A stretch of 34,441 bases of DNA from Pavlovales sp. CCMP2436 (GCA_026770615.1 MU631537.1:44540-78980), one strand, 5' to 3'. Counted from the stretch's first letter, positions 18,059 to 28,412 are shown. Numbers and translations: made by a program. Notes: generated from the letters alone by a model not told the origin.

Positions 18059-18840
18059 TACATTATAAGAATGTCGGTTTTTGGCGAGCAAGCCTTTTTA
18101 CAATTAACGGATATCACAAATTCAATTACATGTAATATTCAGCATTAGGCAGTTCGTTATAAAAAATTAAAACTAATAAAATTAACCGAATAGGTCAAAT
18201 TGATTCTTCTATTAGTACAATATATGGAAATTGAACAACAACAAATGTAAATTTAGAAATAAAAAATGAAATTAAATAAATTATAAATATTGATAAATCT
18301 GTAATAAATACTGAATTGACAACATCAAACGAAGCTATTAATTTGAGACCCTTGTCATCTAAATATATTACATCTGAGAATTCTCAAAACAATTCTATAG
18401 CAAATACATGTTTATCAAAAGGAGAATTTAATAATTATCATGCAACTCAAGCAATCAAAGATTTGCTTCAGAACGCAGCTAACGCAGTTATCAATATTAC
18501 CCTTAACGAACTGGGTGATATCAAAAACATCGTTGGAGCTACTCTAATATCCGGCGATATGACTCTGGGTGGTCAAGTCGTTAATAAAATAGACGAAGGA
18601 TATTTAAATTTGGATGGTAGAGTTATATCAAATTCTAATGCTATTGATGTTATAAAGCATGATATAACAGACATCACGAGATTAGTCGACACAAAAGCAA
18701 ATAAATCAATAGTAGAATCGTCAAATATTAGATATGATAACATGATTACATCAAACACTAACAAATTTAATAATTATTACACAATTCAGGATAGTGATAC
18801 ATATTTATCGTTTCAAGTGAATGGGTCAATTTTTTAAACG

Positions 18841-19380
18841 TTAAGCAATGTCATTAATTCTTCAAGTAATCGCTACGATAGTAATATTATCGAATTAGAA
18901 AAGAGAACAACTAGTTCAGTAGTTAACGATCAGGATTTTATAAATTTATCAAACTTGGTTTCGTCAAATATTTCATATGTCGGGTTGAAAGTTAATACCT
19001 TAAATTACAATACGAACAATGTAAATCTGAATAACATTATAGCATTAAAATTAAATACATCTGATCACAATATTCTTAGCAATATCGTTAATTCTTCAAA
19101 TACGCGATACGATAGCAATATTATCGAGTTACAAAACAGATTAATCAGTTCAAATAATTCAGTAGTTCATGATCAGGATGTTATAAATTTATCAAATGTG
19201 GTTTCGTCAGATACTTCAAATGTCGCGTTGAAAGTTAATACCTTAAATTACAACTCTAATAATGTAAATCTGAATAACAGTATAGCATTAAATAAAATAT
19301 TTCTGATTATAACATTCTCAGCAATGTCATTAATTTATCAAATAAACGCTACGATAATAGTATCAGTCTTAAACATAACA
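18841..19380 (+). repeat. 234-bp coding repeats in the fibre shaft
   Basis: Three copies starting near 18841, 19075 and 19317 (offsets 234 and about 242). Each encodes variants of LSNVINSSxNRYDSNIIELE, then a Val/Asn/Leu-rich stretch, VALKVNTLNYNSNNVNLNN. Copy 3 is incomplete and out of frame. The 78-residue period suits a repeated coiled-coil or beta-helical shaft unit. Confidence 0.75.
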
Positions 19381-19705
19381 TTACCGATTAGAATCAAGGT
19401 GTAATACAAATAAATTGTAATATAACAATAGCAAGCAACATAGCAATATCGGCACTTGTTTTATCGACTACAAACGCATTAGGTTTAGTCACCGCAGGAG
19501 CAGCTATATCACTAAATACATTAAAATCGTAGGTATGGACACTTTATTACCAAGCAAATTACCGATAATGGATTTTGATGAATACAAATATATCGCTAAT
19601 ATAATTTTTGAGAATAGATATACAAAAATGAAGACGATTCGCTTTTATCACTCAAAGTTGACATAGCTACATATAATAATAATAACAGTAATATCACTAA
19701 TTCGA

Positions 19706-20030
19706 TGGCTATAGATGCCAGTAATACATCACTAAAAACAAATCAAAGCGATTTTACAATTTTAAACAATGATGTAATTAGTTCTAATATAAAATTTGAC
19801 TCGAATACATCATTAAAAACAAATCAAAGCGATTTTACAATTTTAAACAATAATTTAATTAGTTCTAATATAAAATTTGACTCGAATATATGATTAAAAA
19901 CAAAACAAAGCGATTTTACAATTTTAAATAATGATGTAATTAGTTCTAATATAAAATTTGACCCAATACATCATTAAAAACAAATCAGAGCGATGTTACA
20001 GTTTTAAACAATAATTTAACTAGTTCTAAT
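19706..20030 (+). repeat. 81-bp coding repeats in the fibre shaft
   Basis: Four tandem units starting near 19726, 19807, 19888 and 19968, each encoding SLKTNQSDFTILNNDVISSN then IKFDSNT (27 residues). Unit 3 has Ser changed to a TGA stop; the step to unit 4 is 80 bp, which breaks the frame. High identity between units points to recent expansion or gene conversion before decay. Confidence 0.85.
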
Positions 20031-20351
20031 ATAGCCGTTTCGCAATTTATCAAATCTAAACACTCGATCATTAGCTACTGATGTTTATGCGCTAGGATTG
20101 AACGATAAAATAAATCTTAAGGAAAGTATCAGTGATAATAATACTTAACTTCTAACGAAAGCTAATTTATCAGGAGCAGCATTTACTGGGATTATATTAA
20201 CTGTGAATATACCGAATGTTGAGGCGCAGATAATCACTTTGACAACATACGCAAATGTTCCAGTCGTATCAAATCTTAAGTTTTTGGAAGCCGATTATTC
20301 GCAAGAATTTGACGGATTCATGACAAATTAACATTTGGATTTATGTACTTA

Positions 20352-20659
20352 TCTCGCAACTGGCATCTGCGGGAGATGCTTTGGCACCGCAATCGTCCCT
20401 ATGACTTTCACTGGCATGCGGCGCACTGAGGGCTGCGTCGCTGCACGTGGCTACCCGTCGAGCCACCACAGTGGAACCCATCTTCAACCAAACTCGAACG
20501 AAATCGGCTGCTCAGAGCTCTGCCGGCGCACCAGTATCACCGCATGGTGATGCTGAGGCTAGAAACAGAGTGACGATCAGACGCTGACAACCTAGGCCTC
20601 CTGGACGCAGAGACTGCGCACCCGGCGGTAGAAGGGGCATCATAACATAACATAACATT
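20352..20659. mobile_element. GC-rich insertion with (CATAA)n tail in the fibre gene
   Basis: About 300 bp of GC-rich sequence within AT-rich viral coding DNA. It ends in GGGGCATCATAACATAACAT, a short tandem repeat tail like those of some SINEs and LINEs. The left border is approximate and I found no clear target-site duplication. No second copy is seen in the window. Confidence 0.55.
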
Positions 20660-20775
20660 AAGATTGCCGTTTTCTCAGCAGACGGTACTGTCGTTAATTT
20701 GACAGCCGAGCCTATAGTAACCCGTATGGGGTCAGCTTTTGCTGAGCATAGTTTTGTTAATAGCATGGATTCGTC

Positions 20776-20853
20776 TTAATATACAACATACTATTTTTGA
20801 ATCGACCCTATTAATATACAATTAATATACAACATACCATTTTTGGATCGACT
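20776..20853. repeat. Short direct duplication
   Basis: TTAATATACAACATAC, then YATTTTTGRATCGACY, occurs at 20776-20808 and again at 20822-20853 (offset 46 bp), with a few transitions between copies. It lies between the shaft and the first LamG-like module. Confidence 0.8.
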
Positions 20854-23844
20854 ACAGGATATAATAGTGGTATGGTTATATCGTTGGATTTCAAGAATAT
20901 TACGGACTCATCTTATCAAAAGGTATTTTCTCTAGGCGATTATTATGATGCTACAACCACAAGCAATTCAGAAAGCGAGTGTGAAGGGGTTAGCGTGTTA
21001 TTTAACAGCACAACAATGCGAGTAAGATTTAGTCGACTAGGAACGTTTAGAAGAACTTTAACGATGGATATTATCAATACGAATGTGTGGAGACATTATA
21101 ACGTAGTAATTTCGAATATTGGACAAGTTAATATATATATATTGATAAAATCTTACAAACATATTCAACAACAGGCGCAAATTTTTCTGTGCTTCGATTA
21201 TTTACAGCCACTAATAGCACGAAAGATTTGCTACAGATATATTCAACCACTTGCTTGATATCCGATTTGAAAATATTCTTAAAGTCAACATTGTCAGGGA
21301 CATTAATTGACGATTTAACGCTATCAATGGATGCCCCACTAGTTGAATATTTACTATACAACATTACAGATACGTCAGGAAATGGTAAAAATTTAGTAGG
21401 TACAACTACAGAACAAGGGCGTGATTTATATGGCAAGCCATATTTCTGAAGGGGTGATATATCAGCGTTTATAGTTAACTGGCCACCTAACACAGTCGAT
21501 ATAGCAAGTACGTCAGGAGGCCCAGGATTGACAATGAGCTTTGATATAAAACTGTTTCAACACGCATCATCTTCAGGTCGTGTAGTTTTTGGAATCGGAA
21601 CTTTGATATCTGACACTTCATATAACAGTGCGAGCACGAATACGACAGCCGCAAGTGCGTATTCTAAAGAACAATAGTTTTCAATTTTTATTTTGTGATC
21701 CTAATGATTTTTATAATCATACTTTTACAGTAACTAATGCTTTTTTAAGTGTGACTAATTGGAGCAATATTACCGTACAAATACCGGGATATTTTTCATC
21801 AACAATAACAATAAAAGTCTGGGTTGATGGTCTTCCGTTTGATGTGGTTAGTATTGGTACAAAAATCACACCACGATATAGGTGGGGATGGGGATCATCT
21901 GATTATTATAAATTTCGTGTATTTGGCGGACATGCCACTTCACCATATATATCTGATATCCGAATTTGGTTAACCGATTCAATCACATCAAGCGATATCG
22001 AAAATCGACGATTAGATCGAGTAGATCCACTTATGAATGTATCAATTGTTAAGGAAACGCAGTCGCATGTTGATTTTAGAATCCAAACGATAAACAACGC
22101 TTACTTAAATTTTCTTAATAATTAAAACAGTCTTTTAATACGAGCATCGTTAATTTCGAAGCAAAATATATTATGGAGTAGCGCATTAGAATTAACAGCA
22201 ATATCGATACCACCAACAGCATGGTTCAAGGAAAGTTTATTAGCACTGTATGATGTCGTGGGAAATTTACCGAGCCCTACGACTACCGCTAACGCAGTTA
22301 TATATCCCGATACCTCATATTTACAATCTATTAAATTTGAAATTTTCACAGTAAATGACAACGCTAATGTCCAATTTGCTTTACGTGATCTTAATAGGTT
22401 TGATCTAAAAGATGACTCGTTTTCGTATATATATATAAACGACAGTGTAGAATCATATTCATACGATTTAATTCTATCGATAGGATTTGCCAGTGTTCTA
22501 GATTCACCGATGCCTTCAGAATTCGAATTTATTAGAGGCTTATCGTTTGATTTTCAAAATATCACTGGGACAACTTCCGTTAACGTAGATATGCATACAT
22601 TGAATACTTCAACTGGATTGGATTATCTAGCTATTAACAGCGTCGATTATACGCTTGGGGGTGTGACTCGATTCAATTTTACTATATCTAAAACGAGATT
22701 GTTAACAGTATATATAAATGGTCAGAGTGCTAGCGTCCAATTAACAAAACTTATCAATATTGTGGGCAAGTACAATATTAAACTCCATCAACGAAAATAT
22801 ACACCTGGCGAATCTTATACAAACATAAAGATGTGGCGCAAGTGTGTCACGTCAAACAGATTATCAACAGAGTATTTGAATTATGACAAAACCTATAAAT
22901 TTTTAGCACCGTATATACGTCCTGTTAAACCGATTACTTGACTGTATAAAAATGGAACAGGATTTAACAATCTTGTAGGACCAAATTTGGTATTACGAAC
23001 AGGATCGTCGTATTTTCATGTAAATGCTACTGGTGCTAATTCGCGAGAGGATGGTGCGACTTGTGATGTAGTCGTTCCTTCAAATGCTTACAGTATGGGT
23101 GTGTATCTGACATGTAGTGATAGTGTCGCGTTTGGCCATTTATTATCGTTTGGTGATCCTAATCAAACGTTAAGTATAACTCAAAGCGCTTATACGATTC
23201 TTTTCGATATTCTTATAACATCGCAGTTTTCGCTGGACGGATTGAAGATGGATATCGGTGGCGTTAGCAATTTTTTTAATATTAATCGCAAAAGGCTTAG
23301 CATCATTAGGTGCTTTAGCGAAAGTCATTAATGATTCGATTAAAAAACAATTTAGCAACCCTCATATAGTTGCCTCTGATGGGGGTACCAAGATCGGTTG
23401 GACAAAACCGACAGGTGGGGCAGATGTCAAAATTTATCCCGATGGTGCCAGCAGTATTGGTATAGTATCTATAATTTAGATCGTAGAGCCTAACGTAATA
23501 TATTACTTGCAATTGCCGCCGACATTCGTTCATGAAACAATAAATAGATCTATGACAGTGACGCGCCAAACTAGCAGCGGATTAACAAATGCTATAAATT
23601 TCGGATATAATTCTTATACAGCTTTACCAATTTGTGTAAAATGAATGCGGCAGGTTTACCACGAGCGTGGCTAGGCAATAATGAACTTTCTGGTGGAATA
23701 GTCGACGTCGTAACATCATTTGTTGAATATATATTTAATAATAATCTTAATGATATCAGTGGTAGAAATATCACGCTTATACGATCTGGGACAACTGACA
23801 CGTTATTTTCAGATTCTACTCTGGGAGCAGGTTACGGATATATT

Positions 23845-24257
23845 TACTGATAGGGATTCAAGCTGGCGTCTGACTGTTCTGAATGTTTTGCTGGTCTGAG
23901 CGCTGCGTCGCCCATTGCCTGCTGCGTGCCTTAGTCGGCTGCGCTGGCTTGGGCGCCACCGCGCGTGCCGATGGATCTCCGGTAGTGTGCCCGGGCAAGG
24001 GCGTTTAGTGAGATGATCTGCTGGTTGCTGTTTGTCGTGTTCCCACGCTGGACAGCGATCGGGGCCAGCGCGCTCAAGCGCGCGAGCAGCAGCTGCGCAT
24101 GGCCGCGTGCCGCGATCGTACCGATCGTGTCGATGAGCTGCTTCTTGATGCGCGCGGCCGCCTCCATCGGACTCACGCCCATCAGCGCGTACATCTTGCG
24201 GCCTCCCTGCGCCGCGATTTCTTTGACGAGCGAGTGCGTATCGGCGCTGACCTCACC
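23845..24257 (-). mobile_element. Longest family B retroelement tail, with ORF end
   Basis: 413 bp of GC-rich DNA in the fibre gene. The minus strand encodes KMYALMGVSPMEAAARIKKQ, LIDTIGTIAARGHAQLLLAR, then RSIGTRGGAQASAAD and a stop, followed by the 3' UTR common to all family B copies. Candidate 5-bp duplication ATATT (23840-23844 and 24258-24262). The encoded tail is helical and basic and not recognised as a standard RT or endonuclease domain; it may be the C-terminus of a LINE or of a gene whose 3' end was retrotransposed. Confidence 0.75.
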
Positions 24258-25043
24258 ATATTAAAGTGTTGAATCCGTATACCGTTTATGAGAATATTGC
24301 AAGTACTAACACATTCATATCGATAGGTAGCAAAACAGCAAACGCGACTGGTATGCGATTGTTGTTTAACATAAATTTAAATAATACAACAGCGAAAGAT
24401 ACGCCGATATTTACGACAGGTAAGCGGCCAAAAATAACAGATTTAGGCGTTAACACTATGAGCAGCGGAGCAGGCAACTTACCACGAGGCATGATGCGTA
24501 GAGTCAATAATCAAAAGCTTTCGTACATGTTCATCGATGCTAATGGAAATTATACACAATTTAATGCTTCAGCAAGCTATAGCGGCAGTGACGGTTTGCT
24601 ATCGACATCATCGTGGACTCAGGTCGAGATCGTTATCACTCGACTAATAGGCACAGATAACAAAATTTTAATTGATTTGTATTTTAACGGAACGAAATCC
24701 ACGACAACTTTGACAAATACCTCAATAGGATTCGATATGTCATACAGTGGTGGTATAGAAAATAATTTATTGCGATTTACAGGGTACTCAGAAGCCCACA
24801 ATATTGCCGATTTTAGAATATATTTATCGGATAATCGCACGGCACGAACTACGGTAAATCCGTTAAATTTTGGCGGTAGCATGCCACTGGTCACAAATAC
24901 GTCAAAACTTCATTTAGGCGTGATAAATAATAGTATTAGTAACGCAGTAAATAAGACGTGGATTAGCTACCCTGATAAGGTTTTAAGCATGACTGTAGCC
25001 TCGTCAACCGAAGATTTGGAGCGCGAAGACATGCTAAATTTAT

Positions 25044-25226
25044 TTAAAAAAAATTATACTTACGATAAGCACGCTGTATGACAATACACGCTAACTCTTT
25101 TGATTTTTGTATAATAACCGCATTCGAAGTATCAACATCACCGTCAATATTAGTATAACAACATCTTAACATATGTAAAGTTGTTGGAAAGAGGAACATC
25201 CAAAGAAGATTTACCGCGTCGATCAT
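25044..25226 (-). CDS. Possible small viral ORF with IQ-like motif
   Basis: A 60-codon minus-strand ORF overlapping the 3' end of the fibre gene by 38 bp. Its C-terminus reads ACIVIQRAYRKYNFF, matching the IQxxxRxxxx calmodulin-binding pattern that also occurs in small proteins of large DNA viruses. Could be chance; low confidence. Confidence 0.25.
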   Translation of the reverse strand: MIDAVNLLWMFLFPTTLHMLRCCYTNIDGDVDTSNAVIIQKSKELACIVIQRAYRKYNFF

Positions 25227-25279
25227 CTCCTACACACATATATATATATATGAAGATTTTTAATCTATCGTATATATAG

Positions 25280-25435
25280 ATGTCTGATGGATATAATCTT
25301 ATCGACATTTTCGATAGTAGCTATTATGACGATCGGAGTACACGAATTCGTGAAATCACTTATCAGTTGGAAATATTGGAACAGCAATATGAAGACTTAA
25401 AAAAATTGCGTGATTATATTCTATCTTTACGTTAA
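25280..25435 (+). CDS. Small intact viral ORF, 51 aa, coiled coil
   Basis: MSDGYNLIDIFDSSYYDDRS followed by a heptad-patterned helix, REITYQLEILEQQYEDLKKL, ending SLR at a TAA. Intact and AT-rich like other viral genes. Its last 9 bp overlap the converging gene at 25427-25768. Function unknown; it may be a small oligomerising protein. Confidence 0.5.
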   Translation: MSDGYNLIDIFDSSYYDDRSTRIREITYQLEILEQQYEDLKKLRDYILSLR

Positions 25436-25768
25436 ATTATTTGTCGCGTTATACATATGATCGATATGGATGAGTGTATCACTCATCACGAATTTTAGGT
25501 ACTTTTTCAGGTTAGTCTTAGCTTCTGAATAACTAGCCTCATGTTCAGCAAGCGTAAGTTTAAGAGTCTTATCGTCATCAATTTTAATTTTCTGCTTAAA
25601 TTTAATAATAGCTTTTGTGTTATCAAACATTAAAACACGCCATAAATTCATAGTTTTATTATCAATAATCAATTTATCGACTGCTCGTTTTTCATCAAAA
25701 AAAACAAATAAATTATTATTCATTAATTTTATACCATCAAATTCAATGTATTTTATTTTTTCAGCCAT
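25427..25768 (-). CDS. Intact viral protein, 113 aa, unidentified
   Basis: MAEKIKYIEFDGIKLMNNNL, alternating strands, then a charged helical part, DDKTLKLTLAEHEASYSEAK. Intact, Lys-rich and AT-rich. It is the last recognisable gene before the right TIR and is transcribed inward. No family recognised. Confidence 0.6.
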   Translation of the reverse strand: MAEKIKYIEFDGIKLMNNNLFVFFDEKRAVDKLIIDNKTMNLWRVLMFDNTKAIIKFKQKIKIDDDKTLKLTLAEHEASYSEAKTNLKKYLKFVMSDTLIHIDHMYNATNNLT

Positions 25769-26098
25769 TGCTAGTTATATATTAGATTTTTATTTATTTT
25801 ATAAATACGCAATCATATCGTACTTGTCCTATCAAGGAAATGGGTGGGTGTGTGTGTGTTATTACTATTATACCGACTATATTTACTTTTTTTTGAGGAG
25901 ATATATATATAAAATGCAAACATTATAGAAGGAGAAAAAGAGAAAAAATCAAAAAAAACATTCAAAAATCCAAGCTTAAATGAAAAAATTCCAAATTTCG
26001 AAATTGAAAAAATGAAAAGCAAAAATAGAAGAAAAAAATGTTAAAAATATATAGAAAGTTTCATTTACGGTTGGATTTTTGGATTTATTTTGGATTTT
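25769..26098. other. AT-rich non-coding stretch inside the right TIR
   Basis: Purine-rich low-complexity DNA (A runs, GAAAAAG repeats) with a TATATA tract and a short GT microsatellite (25846-25858). I see no gene. Confidence 0.5.
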
Positions 26099-26495
26099 CC
26101 GATAGACATATTAAACACCGGCGACCATTGACGAAGTCATACCATACTGTCGTGAGTATATAAGTATTTATCAGAGTTTATCAGAGTTTATGAATATCTT
26201 CTAAGTGTCTTCGATACGGGTGCGGCCTATACATAGATCCATACGTCACTCTGCCGTACATCAAACGGTTTATATGTAGTTTATCAGTATTTATCAGTAT
26301 TTATCAGCATTTATCAGCATTTATCAGCATTAAGTAGTACATGATTAGTGCCTTCGGCACGGGCGCCTATGTATAGGTTCTTACGTCAGTCTGTCGTGTA
26401 TAATAAGGTAAAAAAGCATCTTATCAATGTTTACCAGAGTACTGAATTAACTGACAATAACTTTATGAATCGTGCGAAAATATCATATAAGCCAG

Positions 26496-26677
26496 CTGTC
26501 GGGCGGCCCCGCGTTGCGCAGCGACTCCAGCGCTTTGTTTTCGGCTTCCTCATCATCCACCACTTCTACCAGCTCCCCACTTCGGCGTAGCGCGTAGGAG
26601 CCTGCGTCAGAGCGCTTAGATCAGCCTGACTTGAACTTGAAACGTACCGCCAGCCCGAACCCCCCTACATTAATATA
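26496..26677 (+). mobile_element. Family A retroelement tail nested in a family B copy
   Basis: 182 bp from CTGTCGGGCGGCCCCGCG to CCTACATTAATAT, matching 5303-5487. Flanked by a perfect 11-bp direct repeat, ATATAAGCCAG (26485-26495 and 26678-26688). The last six bases of that repeat, AGCCAG, are the start of the family B copy, so A inserted into B. Confidence 0.85.
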
Positions 26678-26683
26678 ATATAA

Positions 26684-26790
26684 GCCAGCGCAGCCGACTA
26701 AGGCACGCGCAGGCAATGGGCGACGCAGCGCTCAGACCAGCACAACATTCAGAACAGTCAGACGCCAGCTTGAATCCTTATCATAAATAT
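26684..26790 (+). mobile_element. Family B retroelement tail in the right TIR
   Basis: From AGCCAGCGCAGCCGACTAAG to CGCCAGCTTGAATCCTTATC. The uninterrupted TIR (left side, complemented) reads GAAATATCATAAAATCGTCG here; the flanks on the right read AATATCATA before and TTATCATAAATATAATCG after, giving a candidate ATCATA duplication. The 5' end was later split by the family A copy. Confidence 0.75.
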
Positions 26791-27079
26791 AATCGTCGAA
26801 TAACCATAACATAATGGTAAGAGATTATATACATATGGGATTGGTGCGGTTTCCGTATCATAATGTCATTTATATATAAGCATTTATATTATTAGTATTT
26901 GTTAGTATTTTTTAGTATTTGTTAGTATTTGTCAGTTTTTGTCAGTTTTTGTTAGTTATTGTCAGCTAGCGCCCCTCAGCTGCCGCTTTGACGCCCGGCC
27001 CGGGGGCCCGCCGGCGCACGCCAGCTTTTCAACGGCGGCCAGCAGGGCTGCCGGCGCAACTGTTCAGACGGAAGTTGTC

Positions 27080-27203
27080 GCGCCGCCAAGGCGGACAGAG
27101 CTCCGCTTGTCATAGCGCCGCCAAGGCGGACAGACCTCCGCTTGTCATAGCGAAGCTGCGGCACAGGCGCGCTGAGCTCGCGGCACAGGCGCGCTGAGCT
27201 CGC
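27080..27203. repeat. Two short tandem duplications upstream of OPA3
   Basis: CGCCGCCAAGGCGGACAGA plus CTCCGCTTGTCATAG occurs twice (about 27080-27115 and 27116-27150, unit near 37 bp); then GCGGCACAGGCGCGCTGAGC occurs twice (about 27157-27203, unit near 23 bp). They lie in the likely promoter/5' UTR of the OPA3-like gene. Confidence 0.8.
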
Positions 27204-27215
27204 GGTGCGCTCGCC

Positions 27216-27695
27216 ATGGCGATGGCCGTGAAGCTCGTCTACTTTGCGATCGAGCGGGTCACCGAGCCCGTGAGCACTTTCATCGGCACCATTGCGGAGC
27301 GCTCACCCGTCTTCCAGGCGGGCTGCCGGCGGCTCGCGCGGCACGTGGACAAAGTCGCCGCGCGAGCCAACATCGACTCGACAGCAGGCGCGTACACCCA
27401 TGCTGGCTTGACGGACGAGCAGGCTGCAAAGGCCGGCGCAGAGATCCTGGGCGAGGGAGTAGTTTGGGGTGTGGGGCTCGCCGTGCTTGCGCATCAAACC
27501 CTCCTCGAGTCATCAGAGGAGAGGGAACAGGAGCAACGGCTCTCAGAGTACGAGCGGCGAATCTACGATCTCGAGTACGAGCTCGCCAAAACAAACGGTT
27601 CGGCCCATTCGCGGAGACTGGCGGAACGAACCGCGGATGGGTGGCGAGGACGACTGGCCGATGCCCTCGGCCTCCGTGGCATGCTACTGAGCTAG
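27216..27695 (+). CDS. OPA3: OPA3-family mitochondrial protein
   Basis: A complete 159-aa host ORF. The family marker EILGEGVVWGVGLAVLAHQT (residues 77-96) forms the hydrophobic segment, preceded by KLVYFAIERVTEPVSTFI at the N-terminus, the usual OPA3 start, and followed by a coiled coil (SEEREQEQRLSEYERRIYDL, 100-119). OPA3 proteins are small mitochondrial membrane proteins involved in mitochondrial shape and lipid homeostasis; length is in the usual range (about 150-180 aa). The start at 27216 fits; a second Met lies two codons on. No intron is needed. Its start is 249 bp from the viral TIR end, so viral integration may affect its promoter. High GC matches the host. Confidence 0.8.
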   Translation: MAMAVKLVYFAIERVTEPVSTFIGTIAERSPVFQAGCRRLARHVDKVAARANIDSTAGAYTHAGLTDEQAAKAGAEILGEGVVWGVGLAVLAHQTLLESSEEREQEQRLSEYERRIYDLEYELAKTNGSAHSRRLAERTADGWRGRLADALGLRGMLLS

Positions 27696-27820
27696 CAGGC
27701 GGCGTTGATCCCTGATTGCCCGGCAGGATCGTCTGGCCATAGTTGTAATAACTAAATAAACACGCTCCTGGCAGGGCGAGACTAAATGTTACGTAGTGTA
27801 TGTAAGGGGAAGGTGCTATG

Positions 27821-27913
27821 GAGCAGAAGGTGCTACGCCGCAGGGTGGAGGCCGCGGCGGCCGCGGACGAGCACGACACGGCGCCGTCCGATGTCGCGTA
27901 GCACCTTCTGCTC
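27821..27913. repeat. Perfect 17-bp inverted repeat
   Basis: GAGCAGAAGGTGCTACG (27821-27837) and its exact complement (27897-27913) flank a 59-bp GC-rich spacer. This could form a large hairpin in the OPA3 downstream region. A third partial copy, AAGGTGCTA, precedes the left arm. Origin unknown. Confidence 0.8.
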
Positions 27914-28340
27914 GCCTCAGCCGGGCGCCTTTCGAATCGTGTGGATCACAGCTACAGGCTTCGGTGTATTTATCCTGGTATTTAATCCTGTCGATGCACA
28001 GCTCTTCATTTCCGGGTACTAACGGACGTCGGAAGAATTTCTTAGATATACATAGATATTTACATACCTCTGATGCAGAAGGTAATAATAACAAACGTCA
28101 GATACGGGCTGCATTCTGTCCATGCTACTATAAACGGCTATGGCTCAGGTCACCCCCGGTCAGCTCTCAAGTGGGCGAAGACCATCTTACCGAGATGGGA
28201 GCATTCCTGACGGGCTACGCCGAAATTTGAAGTGTTTATTGGTCGGGCTTAACGAGCTTTATTTTATGGATCTTTCAGAATATCTTTAAGTCTTCATGGG
28301 CGAGCCAGGGATCAATAACTAACGCGCGCCGATTTAAAAC
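27914..28340. other. Intergenic region between OPA3 and the next ORF
   Basis: Mixed composition with an AT-leaning part (28020-28100). A frame reads TNGRRKNFLDIHRYLHTSDA and on to 28230 but lacks features of a conserved protein. I see no recognisable gene, RNA or repeat beyond the 17-bp inverted repeat at its left edge. Confidence 0.4.
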
Positions 28341-28412
28341 ATGTTTCGAACCGTTTTTCAAACCCTACTCGTGCTCTGGATCGCTCCAGACTTGCAGCAT
28401 CCGCCCGCCGCG

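Larger units (their letters stand above)
18071..25081 (+). pseudogene. Giant fibre/receptor-binding protein gene(s), decayed mosaic
   Basis: Starts MSVFGEQAFLQLTDITNSIT at 18071. Successive open segments in changing frames look like one very long protein or two adjacent ones. N-terminal shaft (18316-20330): Asn/Ser/Ile-rich heptad-like repeats and a phage-fibre-like KANLSGAAFTGI stretch. C-terminal half (20860-25081): at least four LamG/concanavalin-like modules, recognised by strand patterns such as IKVWVDGLPFD, LTVYINGQSASVQL and LIDLYFNGTKSTTTL, each followed by ISDIRIWL, YTNIKMWRK or IADFRIYLSD. The last 271 codons (24266-25081) are open. Damage: more than eight stops or shifts, a GC-rich insertion at 20352-20659 and a family B tail at 23845-24257. 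It probably bound host surface glycans. Confidence 0.65.
3755..26967. mobile_element. Integrated, decaying polinton-like virus (whole element)
   Basis: An AT-rich 23.2-kb block between inverted repeats, inside GC-rich host DNA. Gene content is a primase-SF3 helicase, DJR major capsid protein, A32-type packaging ATPase, candidate penton protein, lipase and long fibre, a set typical of PLVs and virophage-like viruses. No tyrosine recombinase or retroviral-type integrase was recognised. No convincing target-site duplication is visible: the outermost matching bases are AACTAACAATAACTAAC on the left against AGCTGACAATAACTAAC on the right, and GGGCG occurs inverted just outside both ends. At least five retroelement-like insertions and many stops and frameshifts show it is a relic. 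Confidence 0.85.
26099..26967. repeat. Right terminal inverted repeat, carrying two insertions
   Basis: Complement of 3755-4400: TCCGATAGA at the inner edge, one b/c-type hairpin module (hairpin 26205-26217), TTTATCAGCA arrays, module a (hairpin 26348-26360), then a 300-bp interruption (26485-26795) and the outer part with GGTGCGGTTTCCGTATCATA and TTAGTATTTG repeats to GTTAGTTATTGTCAGCT. The hairpin at 26205 has a one-base mismatch (GTATC/GACAC on the module strand) absent from the left copy. Confidence 0.9.

Noticed and set aside
26348..26590. 80-codon ORF in the right TIR
   Set aside because: It crosses the hairpin module and the retroelement junction; the left TIR has no equivalent frame.
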